A stretch of 64,000 nucleotides of DNA, taken from contig NZ_CP127167.1 in the NCBI RefSeq assembly GCF_036288925.1, forward strand, positions 1,612,001 through 1,676,000. Direction: 5' to 3'. The stretch's first letter is position 1. Each line of letters starts with the position of its first letter. The notes beneath the pieces were generated by a model that worked only from the letters and a program-made list of their open reading frames with translations, had not been told where the DNA came from and ran no database searches. Shown here piece by piece: positions 44,575-54,841 of the stretch. The DNA is from Haemophilus parainfluenzae. Its GTDB lineage: Bacteria; Pseudomonadota; Gammaproteobacteria; Enterobacterales; Pasteurellaceae. The position numbers and the translations under genes were made by a program.

Positions 44575-45981
44575 ATGGCATCACAACGACAAATCCAATC
44601 GTCTGATCAGAAAACTGAACAAGTTAGCATCCCGCCTCATTCCACTGAAGCTGAACAAGCCGTACTTGGCGGCATCATGTTGAGTAATCAACATTGGGAC
44701 GGTATTGCAGAAAGAGTGATCGCTGAGGATTTTTATACTTTTGCACATAAAGCAATCTTCCAAACCATGGAAGAATTAATGCGTAACCAAACCCCGATTG
44801 ATTTAATCACCCTTGATCAAGCCCTTAAAGCGAAAGGTATTAGCGATTCGGTAGGCGGTTTTGCTTATTTAGCGGATCTTTCTAATAACACGCCAAATGC
44901 CATTAATATTTTGGCTTATGCTGAAATCGTACGTGAAAAAGCGATTTTGCGTGAGCTTATTGCTGTAGGAAATCGTATCGCAGAAAACAGCTATTCTCCG
45001 AAAGGCAAAGACATCAAAATGGTGTTGGATGAAGCCGAGAGAGAAGTGTTTGCTATTGCTGAAAAACGCAGTTCTTCAACTGAAGGACCACAAAATGTGA
45101 TCAGCGTGTTGGAAAGTACCATTGCTCGAATTGACACCTTAAGTAAGCTTGAAAATCATAGTGGTGTGACAGGGGTCACAACGGGCTTTGTTGACTTAGA
45201 TAAGAAAACAGCAGGGTTACAACCTTCTGATCTTATCATTGTCGCTGCACGTCCTTCTATGGGAAAAACCACCTTTGCAATGAACCTTTGTGAAAATGCC
45301 GCCATGGCAAGTGATAAGCCTGTGTTGGTATTCAGTTTAGAGATGCCTGCGGAACAAATCATGATGCGTATGATTGCCTCTCTTGCTCGCGTTGATCAAA
45401 CCAAAATTCGTACTGGTCAAAATTTGGATGAAACGGAATGGAGCAAAATTGCCAGCGTATTTGGGATGTTTAAGCAAAAAAATAATCTTTATATTGATGA
45501 TTCATCGGGCTTAACCCCAACGGAATTACGTTCGCGCGCGCGTCGTGTGTATCGCGAAAATGGTGGCTTGAGCATGATTATGGTGGACTACCTTCAATTA
45601 ATGCGCGCACCTGCATTTTCAGATAACCGTACCTTAGAAATCGCGGAGATTTCCCGTTCGTTAAAAGCATTAGCGAAAGAATTAGAAGTCCCAGTCATTG
45701 CACTTTCCCAGCTTAACCGTACGTTGGAACAACGTGCAGATAAACGTCCAGTAAACTCAGATTTACGTGAATCAGGCTCTATTGAGCAGGATGCTGACTT
45801 GATTATGTTCATTTATCGTGACGAAGTGTATAACGATAATTCTGAAGATAAAGGTATTGCTGAAATCATTATTGGTAAACAACGTAACGGCCCGATTGGA
45901 CGTGTACGTTTAGCATTTAACGGTCAATTCTCACGCTTTGATAATCTTGCCGAACAGCGTGAATACAGAGATGATTATTAG
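44575..45981 (+). CDS. dnaB: replicative DNA helicase DnaB
   Basis: DnaB is the hexameric fork helicase. The 468-aa protein has the N-terminal helical domain (PHSTEAEQAVLGGIML), linker, and RecA-like ATPase with Walker A ARPSMGKTTFAM, ALSQLNRTLEQR and the DnaB-specific SGSIEQDADLIMFIYRDEVY. Length matches E. coli (471). No intein. It precedes alr by 23 bases, the conserved dnaB-alr pair. Confidence 0.97.
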   Translation: MASQRQIQSSDQKTEQVSIPPHSTEAEQAVLGGIMLSNQHWDGIAERVIAEDFYTFAHKAIFQTMEELMRNQTPIDLITLDQALKAKGISDSVGGFAYLADLSNNTPNAINILAYAEIVREKAILRELIAVGNRIAENSYSPKGKDIKMVLDEAEREVFAIAEKRSSSTEGPQNVISVLESTIARIDTLSKLENHSGVTGVTTGFVDLDKKTAGLQPSDLIIVAARPSMGKTTFAMNLCENAAMASDKPVLVFSLEMPAEQIMMRMIASLARVDQTKIRTGQNLDETEWSKIASVFGMFKQKNNLYIDDSSGLTPTELRSRARRVYRENGGLSMIMVDYLQLMRAPAFSDNRTLEIAEISRSLKALAKELEVPVIALSQLNRTLEQRADKRPVNSDLRESGSIEQDADLIMFIYRDEVYNDNSEDKGIAEIIIGKQRNGPIGRVRLAFNGQFSRFDNLAEQREYRDDY

Positions 45982-46004
45982 GCAAGAGATAACGGATTAT
46001 AAAC

Positions 46005-47087
46005 ATGAACGTAAAACCGGCAACAGCGAAGATCAGTTCGCTTGCCTTAAAACATAATTTACAAGTTATTAAAGAAAAAGCGCCCCACAGTAAAATTATT
46101 GCCGTGGTAAAAGCAAACGCATATGGTCACGGCGTGGTATTTGTCTCATCGGCTTTAGAAAGCATGGTGGACTGCTTTGCCGTGGCGCGTTTAGAAGAAG
46201 CATTATCTTTACGCTCTAACGGTATTATTAAACCGATCTTATTGCTAGAAGGCTTTTTTGATGAAAAAGATCTGCCTATTATTGCAGTAAATAATATTGA
46301 GACGGTGGTACATAACCGCGAACAGCTTGAAGCATTAAAACGAGCCGTAGTACCAAGTCCAATTAAAGTTTGGTTGAAGATTGATACTGGTATGCACCGT
46401 TTAGGTGTATCACTTGATGAAGTGAATTATTTTTATCAAGAGCTGAAAAAACTCCCTCAAATTCAACCGCACTTAGGTTTTGTCAGCCACTTTAGTCGTG
46501 CTGATGAGTTAAATTCAGATTACACTCAAGTTCAGTTAGATCGTTTTCTTCAAGCTACAAAAAATAAAGAGGGAGACCGAACCATTGCCGCATCAGGTGG
46601 GATTCTATTCTGGCCTGAAGCACATTTAGATTGTATTCGCCCAGGGATTATTATGTATGGCATTTCACCAACGAATACTGTCGGCGCAGAATTTGGTTTA
46701 ATCCCCGTGATGAATTTAACGTCATCTTTGCTTGCTGTACGTGAGCATAAAAAAGGTGAACCTGTTGGCTATGGCGGTATTTGGATGAGTCCGAAAGATA
46801 CTAAAATTGGCGTGATTGCCATTGGTTATGGTGATGGATATCCGCGTGATGTACCAGAAGGTACGCCAGTTTATCTAAATGGTCGTATTGTTCCTATTGT
46901 TGGTCGAGTCTCAATGGATATGCTAACGGTAGATTTAGGCGAAGATAGCCAAGATAAAGTCGGTGACGAAGTGATTTTATGGGGTAAGGAATTACCAATT
47001 GAAACGGTAGCTAAATACAGTGGTATTTTAAGCTATGAACTGATTACAAAATTAACGCCTCGTGTTATAACAGAATATGTCGATTAA
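46005..47087 (+). CDS. alr: alanine racemase
   Basis: A PLP enzyme making D-alanine for peptidoglycan. The 360-aa protein has the PLP lysine Lys36 in AVVKANAYGHG, KIDTGMHRLG, the second catalytic Tyr in VGYGGIWMSP and GRVSMDMLTVDL. Typical length. Downstream of dnaB, upstream of pgi. Confidence 0.97.
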   Translation: MNVKPATAKISSLALKHNLQVIKEKAPHSKIIAVVKANAYGHGVVFVSSALESMVDCFAVARLEEALSLRSNGIIKPILLLEGFFDEKDLPIIAVNNIETVVHNREQLEALKRAVVPSPIKVWLKIDTGMHRLGVSLDEVNYFYQELKKLPQIQPHLGFVSHFSRADELNSDYTQVQLDRFLQATKNKEGDRTIAASGGILFWPEAHLDCIRPGIIMYGISPTNTVGAEFGLIPVMNLTSSLLAVREHKKGEPVGYGGIWMSPKDTKIGVIAIGYGDGYPRDVPEGTPVYLNGRIVPIVGRVSMDMLTVDLGEDSQDKVGDEVILWGKELPIETVAKYSGILSYELITKLTPRVITEYVD

Positions 47088-47130
47088 TTGTTTTTGTAAG
47101 AAAGCAAAAATGTAAAGAATTCAATTTTAA

Positions 47131-48792
<1,662 letters not shown>

Positions 48793-48805
48793 GATAATGT
48801 AAAGT

Positions 48806-48837
48806 AAAAGGCGGTCAAAAACTGACCGCACTTTTTT
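48806..48837. terminator. bidirectional terminator between pgi and the MFS gene
   Basis: GCGGTCA and TGACCGC pair around AAAAC with flanking A and T tracts; the 3' arm is an uptake signal core (complement), the 5' arm an imperfect one. Confidence 0.85.
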
Positions 48838-48844
48838 ATTTTCA

Positions 48845-50023
48845 TTAAACTGATTTGACTTTCCACATACAGGTTACGCTGATAAAAATTAGTGCCACAG
48901 CGATATAAAAAATAGAATTGTAATGCCAGATTTCCGCAATCATGCCCGCAAGAGGTCCTCCGATAATCCAGCTACTTTTTGCTGCATTACTGAATAGTGT
49001 GGTAGCCGTGCCCATTTTAGTCGGCATTAAATCTTGGAAATACACCATGCCAATGGTAGCGGTGATACCGATAAAAATCGCATTAAGTATTTGTAATCCG
49101 ATAAGCTGCCAAGTTTGCTCGGCGAATAATAAACTTGAATAGAAGGCAAGACCAGAAACTAAAGCAATCATCATCAAGCGCTTTTTACTGAAATATTTGG
49201 TGAGATAGCCCGCAAAAATCATCACAGGAATTTCCAATCCCGCCGCTGTTCCCATTAATGTTCCCGCCAGTTCTTTGTTTAAATGTAATTCATTAATCAC
49301 AAATAATGGCATATTAATGAGATACATGCTGTTACAGGTCCAAAGCAATAGATTAGCGATGAACAAGTAAATCACACTTTTTCTTGGTGGCGTATTGTCT
49401 AAAATCTCTTGATTTTTAACCGCACTTTGACGAGGAATTTTCGGCAATAATTTGCTGACGCCTGCACACAGTAAAAAGGCAGAACCCGCCACCAAATACA
49501 TGTAATCAAATCCCCAGTTTAACGCAATGAAAAAAGAAAGCGGTGGCCCAACAATCCAAGCCAATGAGATTTGAGTTCGCATAATTGTGGTGAACATCAC
49601 CGCTTCACGATGACTACTTTCAGCATATTCTCGCGCTAAAGCAAAAGATTGCGGATTAGCGGATGAACCTAGCCCTAATAGCGTTGTACCGATAATAATC
49701 AACACATAATAATTTCGGCTATAAGCAAAAATCAGACAGCCAAGCACAGCCATTAAACAGCAAACAATCATCACTTTGCGACGATCATCTTGCTTATCAG
49801 AATATTTCGCCAGAATTTGGCTTAAGATAATGCCAATAATGGCATTAACTGAATAGAACAAGCCCACAAAAAAAGGTGAAACTTGAATCTCTTGAGAGAG
49901 ATATAAACTCAAGGTTGGCGTTTGAAAGGCAGAGGCAATTCCCGTTAAAAAAGCAATCAATAGAAAATTGAATGCTACAAGATTAGATGGTGTTACGTTT
50001 TGTTGTTGAACAAACATAGTCAT
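48845..50023 (-). CDS. MFS transporter of the sugar-efflux (SetA-like) family
   Basis: A 392-aa 12-helix major facilitator. FNFLLIAFLTGIASAFQTPTLSLYLSQEIQVSPFFVGLFYSVNAIIGIILSQILAKYSDKQDDRRK carries the loop 2-3 motif; GLGSSANPQSFALAREY, RTQISLAWIVGPPLSFFIA and GTATTLFSNAAKSSWIIGGPLAG resemble SetA/SetB sugar efflux transporters. It follows the sucrose-6-phosphate hydrolase and fructokinase genes, so it may move sucrose, fructose or related glycosides; direction cannot be read from sequence. Start at ATG 50023; a second Met is two codons in. Confidence 0.82.
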   Translation of the reverse strand: MTMFVQQQNVTPSNLVAFNFLLIAFLTGIASAFQTPTLSLYLSQEIQVSPFFVGLFYSVNAIIGIILSQILAKYSDKQDDRRKVMIVCCLMAVLGCLIFAYSRNYYVLIIIGTTLLGLGSSANPQSFALAREYAESSHREAVMFTTIMRTQISLAWIVGPPLSFFIALNWGFDYMYLVAGSAFLLCAGVSKLLPKIPRQSAVKNQEILDNTPPRKSVIYLFIANLLLWTCNSMYLINMPLFVINELHLNKELAGTLMGTAAGLEIPVMIFAGYLTKYFSKKRLMMIALVSGLAFYSSLLFAEQTWQLIGLQILNAIFIGITATIGMVYFQDLMPTKMGTATTLFSNAAKSSWIIGGPLAGMIAEIWHYNSIFYIAVALIFISVTCMWKVKSV

Positions 50024-50053
50024 TATTTAATAAAAGAACATAGTTGGAAATAA

Positions 50054-50079
50054 AAGTGCGGTTAATATTAACCGCACTT
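50054..50079. terminator. perfect 26-bp palindrome of two uptake signals
   Basis: AAGTGCGGTTAAT joined directly to its complement between the sucrose hydrolase and MFS genes. Works as a stem with no spare loop bases; likely a partial terminator on the minus strand. Confidence 0.65.
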
Positions 50080-50086
50080 GAGCTGA

Positions 50087-51544
50087 TTATTTGTCATAAT
50101 GAATAGCCGGTAAATAACCGATCGTTAAATCCAATGGACGGCTACTGCTTATTGTATTTTTTCTGTTCTCAATGAAAAATCTTGATGTCATGGCTTTTTC
50201 ACCATGATTAAAGAAAATTTCAATAATTGAGCGATCAAAGAAAATTTCAACAGTCTGCAGATTTTCAATTTCGCAGAAGCGTTTTGTATTGAATTTCTCC
50301 ATTAATTCCGTTTGTTCGCTTTGACTGCGATCTAAACAGATCAAGCCATTTTTATAAGATAGGCGCAGTGATTGTCCTTTTTCATTTTGGAAGAAGGTTA
50401 AGTCAAAGGCTTGGTTATTTGCCTCAAATTTAACATAGGCACGATCTAAATTGGCAATATCCGCTTTTTCACCAAGATGACGCGCTGAAAGTGCGGTCAG
50501 ATTTTCGTCTATTTTAGCAATCGGACGTTGATAAATTCTTGTGCCTTCTAAGCGCAATTCTCTTGGCAAGGTTAAAGCCGAATGCCATTTAAATTTATCT
50601 GTTGGGTAAGTTAAATCGGGTAAACCAATCCAACCGAAAAGTACGGCATGATTTTGATTATCTAAGCCGCCAAACGTTTGTGGTGCGTAGAAATCAAAGC
50701 CCTGATCTAATTCGCCGATATATTCTGCTTCAAAGGTTAAATCTGTTAATTTACCCACAGCATAAGTCGCATGATAATTATTTTGGAATTGATGCGCTTC
50801 CCGATCTTTACCTTGTGGCGACCAAATAAAGACATCTTTATCACCGATCTTCAATAGGTCAGGGCATTCCCACATAAACACGTTTTTATTGTCAAAAGCA
50901 GGCAAGGAAAGCTCGCCTAATAAGCGAGGCGTATCTTCAAGATTGTCCATTTCAAAAATAATGGCTGTTCCTGTGAGGTTTTCTCGCTGTGCACCACAGA
51001 TAAAACGGATTTTCCCGTCTTCAGTAAAATACGGTTTAGGATCACGAACATGTTCTGTATAGCCTTCAGGCGCATTTTCAATTAACGGATGTTTGCTAAG
51101 CAATTTCCCATTAAGATCGAAAATCGCTAAATTTTGATAAGGCACGCGTTGATTATCACTTGGTCGACGAGTATTGCCGGTATAGAACATGGCCAATTTG
51201 TCACCAACTTTTAAAGCGCCACCAGAATAACAGCCGTGAGACTCAAAAAGCTCACAAGGAATCAGATCATCTGCTGATTGATAATGTTGGAAATCTTTCG
51301 TGATTAAATGCTTCCAATGTTTCATCCCGTGAATTGCATCGAATGGAAACCATTGGTAGAACAGATGATACTTTTCACCATCAAAGATCAAACCATTCGG
51401 ATCATTCATTAAGCCGGTTGGTGGGGCAATATGAAAGTGCGGCCGAAAATCTTTGTCTTTTTGCACGCTTTCAGCAATTTCTGCGAGTTCGCCTTTTTCT
51501 GCGGCTAGGATGCTTTTATATTTGCCATTATTGAAAATAATCAT
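50087..51544 (-). CDS. scrB: sucrose-6-phosphate hydrolase (GH32)
   Basis: A 485-aa intracellular GH32 beta-fructofuranosidase. The nucleophile is in GLMNDPNGLIFDGEKYHLFYQW (NDPNG), the transition-state Asp in EHVRDPKPYF and the acid/base Glu in MWECPDLL; the C-terminal beta-sandwich includes IFFDRSIIEIFFNHGEKAMTSRFF. No signal peptide, so the substrate is phosphorylated or imported sucrose. It is downstream of a fructokinase, but no sucrose PTS permease or ScrR regulator is next to it. Confidence 0.92.
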   Translation of the reverse strand: MIIFNNGKYKSILAAEKGELAEIAESVQKDKDFRPHFHIAPPTGLMNDPNGLIFDGEKYHLFYQWFPFDAIHGMKHWKHLITKDFQHYQSADDLIPCELFESHGCYSGGALKVGDKLAMFYTGNTRRPSDNQRVPYQNLAIFDLNGKLLSKHPLIENAPEGYTEHVRDPKPYFTEDGKIRFICGAQRENLTGTAIIFEMDNLEDTPRLLGELSLPAFDNKNVFMWECPDLLKIGDKDVFIWSPQGKDREAHQFQNNYHATYAVGKLTDLTFEAEYIGELDQGFDFYAPQTFGGLDNQNHAVLFGWIGLPDLTYPTDKFKWHSALTLPRELRLEGTRIYQRPIAKIDENLTALSARHLGEKADIANLDRAYVKFEANNQAFDLTFFQNEKGQSLRLSYKNGLICLDRSQSEQTELMEKFNTKRFCEIENLQTVEIFFDRSIIEIFFNHGEKAMTSRFFIENRKNTISSSRPLDLTIGYLPAIHYDK

Positions 51545-51608
51545 CGTGATCGTGCCTCGTTAATGTGATCGGGTAAGTAAAAGGTGCAATCATTTGCACC
51601 TTTGATCC

Positions 51609-52535
51609 TTAGTTGGCTAGGAACGCTGCTAATTGTGCTTTATTTGGTAGCGCAGACATCGCCCCTTTTGCTGTAGTAGCAAGGGCACCACAGGCATTGG
51701 CTTGACGGATAATTTGCACAAGCACATCGTTTTCTTTCCAGTTTGGATGCTGTGAAAGTCCAGCAAGTAGTCCACCGACAAAGGCATCGCCTGCACCCGT
51801 TGTATCAATCGGTTGTAAGGCTTTCCCTGCAATCACATCTTTTTTACCTTCTAAATGATAGAGCGCACCATCTTTACCTAAAGTCACGATAATCAATTTT
51901 TCAGGATAAAGTGCGGTCACTTTTTCAAAGGCTTTTTCAAGACTGTCAGTATTAGTCAAAAGCGTTAATTCTTCTTCAGAGAATTTTAATACGTCAGCTA
52001 ATGCAACGGCTTCCATTACCACGGTTTTCATTTCTTCTAGGCTAGACCAAAGTGATTCACGTAAATTTGGGTCAAAAGAGAAGAAACCGCCACCAGCTTT
52101 AATACGGCGAATCGCTTCGAAAGTTGCTTCGCGAGATGGATTATTAATCAGCGCGATAGAGCAGCAATGTAGCCATTCACCTTGTTGGAAAGGCGGTAAA
52201 TCGCTAGCTTGTAAGAACTGATCTGCACTTGGATTTACCATAAAGGTAAAGCTGCGTTCGCCATTATCTAAACCAACCACAACCGTAGAGGTTCGATGTT
52301 GCGGATCTAAAATCATATGTTGCGTATTCACATTTTCCGCATTTAAGGTATCTTGCATAAATTGGCCAAGCGGATCGTTACCTACGCGACCAATAAAGGC
52401 ACTCGGGCTGCCTAAGCGTGCTACGCCAACAGCCACATTGGCAGGCGCACCACCGGCACAGCGTAAATAATGATTTTCACCGTCAGGAATAAGATCAACA
52501 ACCGCATCGCCGGTTACCCAGATTTTTTGGCTCAT
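51609..52535 (-). CDS. scrK: fructokinase (PfkB family)
   Basis: A 308-aa ribokinase-family sugar kinase that phosphorylates the fructose released by ScrB. Motifs: WVTGDAVVDLIPDG, CAGGAPANVAVGVARLG (first PfkB signature), FDPNLRESLW, LKFSEEELTLL, VTLGKDGALYH and the catalytic DTTGAGDAFVGGLL. Typical fructokinase length. Upstream of scrB on the same strand and downstream of tyrS. Confidence 0.93.
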   Translation of the reverse strand: MSQKIWVTGDAVVDLIPDGENHYLRCAGGAPANVAVGVARLGSPSAFIGRVGNDPLGQFMQDTLNAENVNTQHMILDPQHRTSTVVVGLDNGERSFTFMVNPSADQFLQASDLPPFQQGEWLHCCSIALINNPSREATFEAIRRIKAGGGFFSFDPNLRESLWSSLEEMKTVVMEAVALADVLKFSEEELTLLTNTDSLEKAFEKVTALYPEKLIIVTLGKDGALYHLEGKKDVIAGKALQPIDTTGAGDAFVGGLLAGLSQHPNWKENDVLVQIIRQANACGALATTAKGAMSALPNKAQLAAFLAN

Positions 52536-52562
52536 ATTATTTTCCCTCTATTGTGGATATCA

Positions 52563-52594
52563 GTTAAAAAATAACCGCACTTAAAAAGAGCGGT
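52563..52594 (-). terminator. terminator after tyrS
   Basis: On the minus strand ACCGC-n11-GCGGT then TATTTTTT; the 3' arm contains an uptake signal core. Confidence 0.6.
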
Positions 52595-52610
52595 CATTTT
52601 CATAGGTGTT

Positions 52611-53798
52611 TTATGCGATGGTTACGCGTGCAAACTTACGTTTACCGACTTGGTAAACATTCGTGCCTTTTGGTGCATTGGCTTTCATGTCTTCGACTTT
52701 TTCGCCATTGATTTTCACACCACCTTGCTTCGCTGAGCGAATCGCTTCAGAAGTAGAAGGAACCAGTCCCGCTTCTTTTAATAAGGTTGCTAAACCAATT
52801 TCGCCTTCAAAGGTGAATTCAGGCATTTCATCTGGCATTGCACCTTTTTGGAAACGGTTAATAAATTCTTGTTCAGCCGCCTCTGCCGCTGCTTCATCAT
52901 GGAAACGTGCAATGATTTCTTTGGCTAATAAAATCTTCACATCACGTGGGTTTTTACCATTTGCTACTTCTGCTTTTAATTCAGCAATTTCAGTGAGTGG
53001 ACGGAAAGAAAGTAAGTTGTACCAATCCCACATTAATTCATCCGAGATCGACATGATTTTACCGAACATATCGCTTGGTGCATCTGTCACGCCGATGTAG
53101 TTACCTAATGATTTAGACATTTTCTTCTCACCGTCTAAACCAACAAGTAATGGAAGCGTAATCGCTACTTGTGGTTTCTGACCAGCTGATTTTTGTAATT
53201 CACGACCAACAAGTAAGTTAAATTTTTGGTCTGTACCACCAAGTTCCACGTCAGCTTCTAATGCAACAGAGTCATGACCTTGTAATAAAGGATAAATAAA
53301 TTCGTGAATTGCGATAGGTTGGTTGTTACCAAAACGTTTTTTGAAATCATCACGTTCTAGCATACGCGCTACGGTATAGTTACTTGCTAAACGGATCATC
53401 CCTTCAGTACCCAATTTACCCAACCATTCAGAGTTGAATACGATTTTCGTTTTTTGTGGGTCTAGAATTTTGTAAATCTGTTCTTTATAGGTTTCCGCAT
53501 TGCGAAGCACATCTTCGCGGCTAAGCGGTGGGCGAGTGGTATTTTTACCAGATGGGTCACCGACCATCCCCGTGAAATCACCGATTAAGAAATAGACTTC
53601 GTGGCCTAATTGTTGGAATTGACGGAGTTTGTTTAATACCACGGTATGCCCTAAGTGAATATCCGGAGCAGTAGGGTCTGCACCAAGTTTAATTTTAAGT
53701 GGGCGATTTTCTTTTAGTTTTTCGATTAAATCTGCTTCAGAAAGAATCTCATCAGTACCGCGTTTTAGTTCTGCGAGAACGGTATTAATATCAGTCAT
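52611..53798 (-). CDS. tyrS: tyrosyl-tRNA synthetase
   Basis: Charges tRNA-Tyr. The 395-aa class I synthetase has the HIGH-like [16 protein letters not shown], the KMSKS motif ([15 protein letters not shown]) and a C-terminal S4 RNA-binding domain ([23 protein letters not shown]). Length and motif spacing place it in the TyrRS form found in Haemophilus and Pseudomonas rather than the 424-aa E. coli form. Confidence 0.96.
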   Translation of the reverse strand: MTDINTVLAELKRGTDEILSEADLIEKLKENRPLKIKLGADPTAPDIHLGHTVVLNKLRQFQQLGHEVYFLIGDFTGMVGDPSGKNTTRPPLSREDVLRNAETYKEQIYKILDPQKTKIVFNSEWLGKLGTEGMIRLASNYTVARMLERDDFKKRFGNNQPIAIHEFIYPLLQGHDSVALEADVELGGTDQKFNLLVGRELQKSAGQKPQVAITLPLLVGLDGEKKMSKSLGNYIGVTDAPSDMFGKIMSISDELMWDWYNLLSFRPLTEIAELKAEVANGKNPRDVKILLAKEIIARFHDEAAAEAAEQEFINRFQKGAMPDEMPEFTFEGEIGLATLLKEAGLVPSTSEAIRSAKQGGVKINGEKVEDMKANAPKGTNVYQVGKRKFARVTIA

Positions 53799-53872
53799 TC
53801 TATTTCCTAATGTTATTTTAATATTAAAGGCTACATTATAGAGAATATGGCTGAAATGAAAAGATTGAGATG

Positions 53873-53939
53873 AAAAAAAACGCCTATTTGTGGGGAAATA
53901 GGCGTGAAGTTGGAGTGATTATCTGTTTGTTTTTGGAAT
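53873..53939 (-). ncRNA. candidate Fur-repressed small RNA
   Basis: A gap of about 205 bp between sfsA and tyrS holds, on the minus strand, a near-consensus promoter with a Fur box over its -10, about 40 nt of unstructured C- and A-rich RNA (including CACTCCAACTTCACG), and a strong terminator hairpin (ACGCCTATTT with its complement at 53880-53905) ending in T8. There is no ORF. Predicted length is about 67 nt. The single-stranded CUCC-type stretch could pair with ribosome-binding sites. Functionally this would be a RyhB/HrrF-like iron-sparing sRNA; I cannot tell whether it is the H. influenzae HrrF orthologue. Confidence 0.75.
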
Positions 53940-53945
53940 GGCTAG

Positions 53946-53997
53946 ATGATAACTATTATCAAATACCTTGTCAACAACAAAATGCAAATAATTCTCA
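53946..53997 (-). promoter_or_regulatory. promoter with two Fur boxes for the 67-nt sRNA
   Basis: Minus strand: TTGACA (53974-53969), 17-bp spacer, TATCAT (53951-53946). TGATAATAGTTATCA (53961-53947) matches the Fur 7-1-7 palindrome at 13 of 14 defined positions and covers the -10; TGAGAATTATTTGCA (53997-53983) is a second, weaker box just upstream of the -35. Confidence 0.8.
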
Positions 53998-54005
53998 ATT
54001 ATTTT

Positions 54006-54722
54006 TTAATCGATGTAAGGTACACTTTCTGTGAGAGAAAGTGCGGTCGGAATGCCATCTGAAATGTCAAATTTTCCCGCATAAGCATAAGCTTCAACGC
54101 CCTGAGATTTTGCGTCTTTTAAGAGGCGATCATATTCAGGATCTACAAACTCAGCGATTTTAAAACGATCGAAGCCATCATGTAATCCGGCAAAGAGAAC
54201 AACGGCGCGATGTCCTTGTTTTTTCATGGCTAAAAGCTCACGAACATGTTTCTGTCCACGAGTAGTCACCGCATCGGGAAACATTCCTAATGTACCTTTT
54301 ACGAAGGTGATGGATTTCACTTCAACATAGCAATCAGGCAAGCCTTCACCTTTCAGTAAAAAGTCGATACGGCTATTTTCTTCACCATATTTCACTTCAG
54401 GATAAATTTCATCATACATAGCGAGTTCTTTGATTTGTTTATTTTGCAAGGCTTCAAAGACTAGCTGGTTGGATCTGTGTGTGTTAATGCAAACAAGTTG
54501 GCCATTTGCTAATTGCGTTAATTCCCAACTGTGTGGATATTTTCGCGTTTGGCTATCAGAATAAGAGTACCAAACGGTATCCCCTTTTTCACCACAGCCA
54601 GTCATTGCACCGGTGTTTGCACAATGAATCGTGATCACTTCGCCATTTGGTAATTCAATATCAGTTAAAAAGCGTTTATAGCGGCGAATTAATTTTGCGG
54701 ATTGTAGGGTAGGGAGTTGCAT
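54006..54722 (-). CDS. sfsA: sugar fermentation stimulation protein SfsA
   Basis: A 238-aa protein with the SfsA pattern: [57 protein letters not shown] and [17 protein letters not shown], an OB-like domain joined to a PD-(D/E)XK nuclease-like fold (RIDFLL...EVKS). Reported as affecting maltose use and as a DNA-binding protein; the true activity is unclear. Start at ATG 54722; ends 9 bases before the Fur-regulated sRNA promoter region. Confidence 0.94.
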   Translation of the reverse strand: MQLPTLQSAKLIRRYKRFLTDIELPNGEVITIHCANTGAMTGCGEKGDTVWYSYSDSQTRKYPHSWELTQLANGQLVCINTHRSNQLVFEALQNKQIKELAMYDEIYPEVKYGEENSRIDFLLKGEGLPDCYVEVKSITFVKGTLGMFPDAVTTRGQKHVRELLAMKKQGHRAVVLFAGLHDGFDRFKIAEFVDPEYDRLLKDAKSQGVEAYAYAGKFDISDGIPTALSLTESVPYID

Positions 54723-54800
54723 GATTGTTCCTTGTTAAGATAATTAAAATTATATCGTTATGATTTATTTCTAATAACTTTAATGTTAATTATTAAAAAA

Positions 54801-54835
54801 TAAAATGCTGTTTTACTAGTGGAAACAGCATTTTA
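54801..54835 (-). terminator. terminator after the OLD-family gene
   Basis: TAAAATGCTGTTT and its perfect complement (13 bp) around TACTAGTGG; A/T-rich on both sides. Confidence 0.8.
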
Positions 54836-54841
54836 TTTTAG

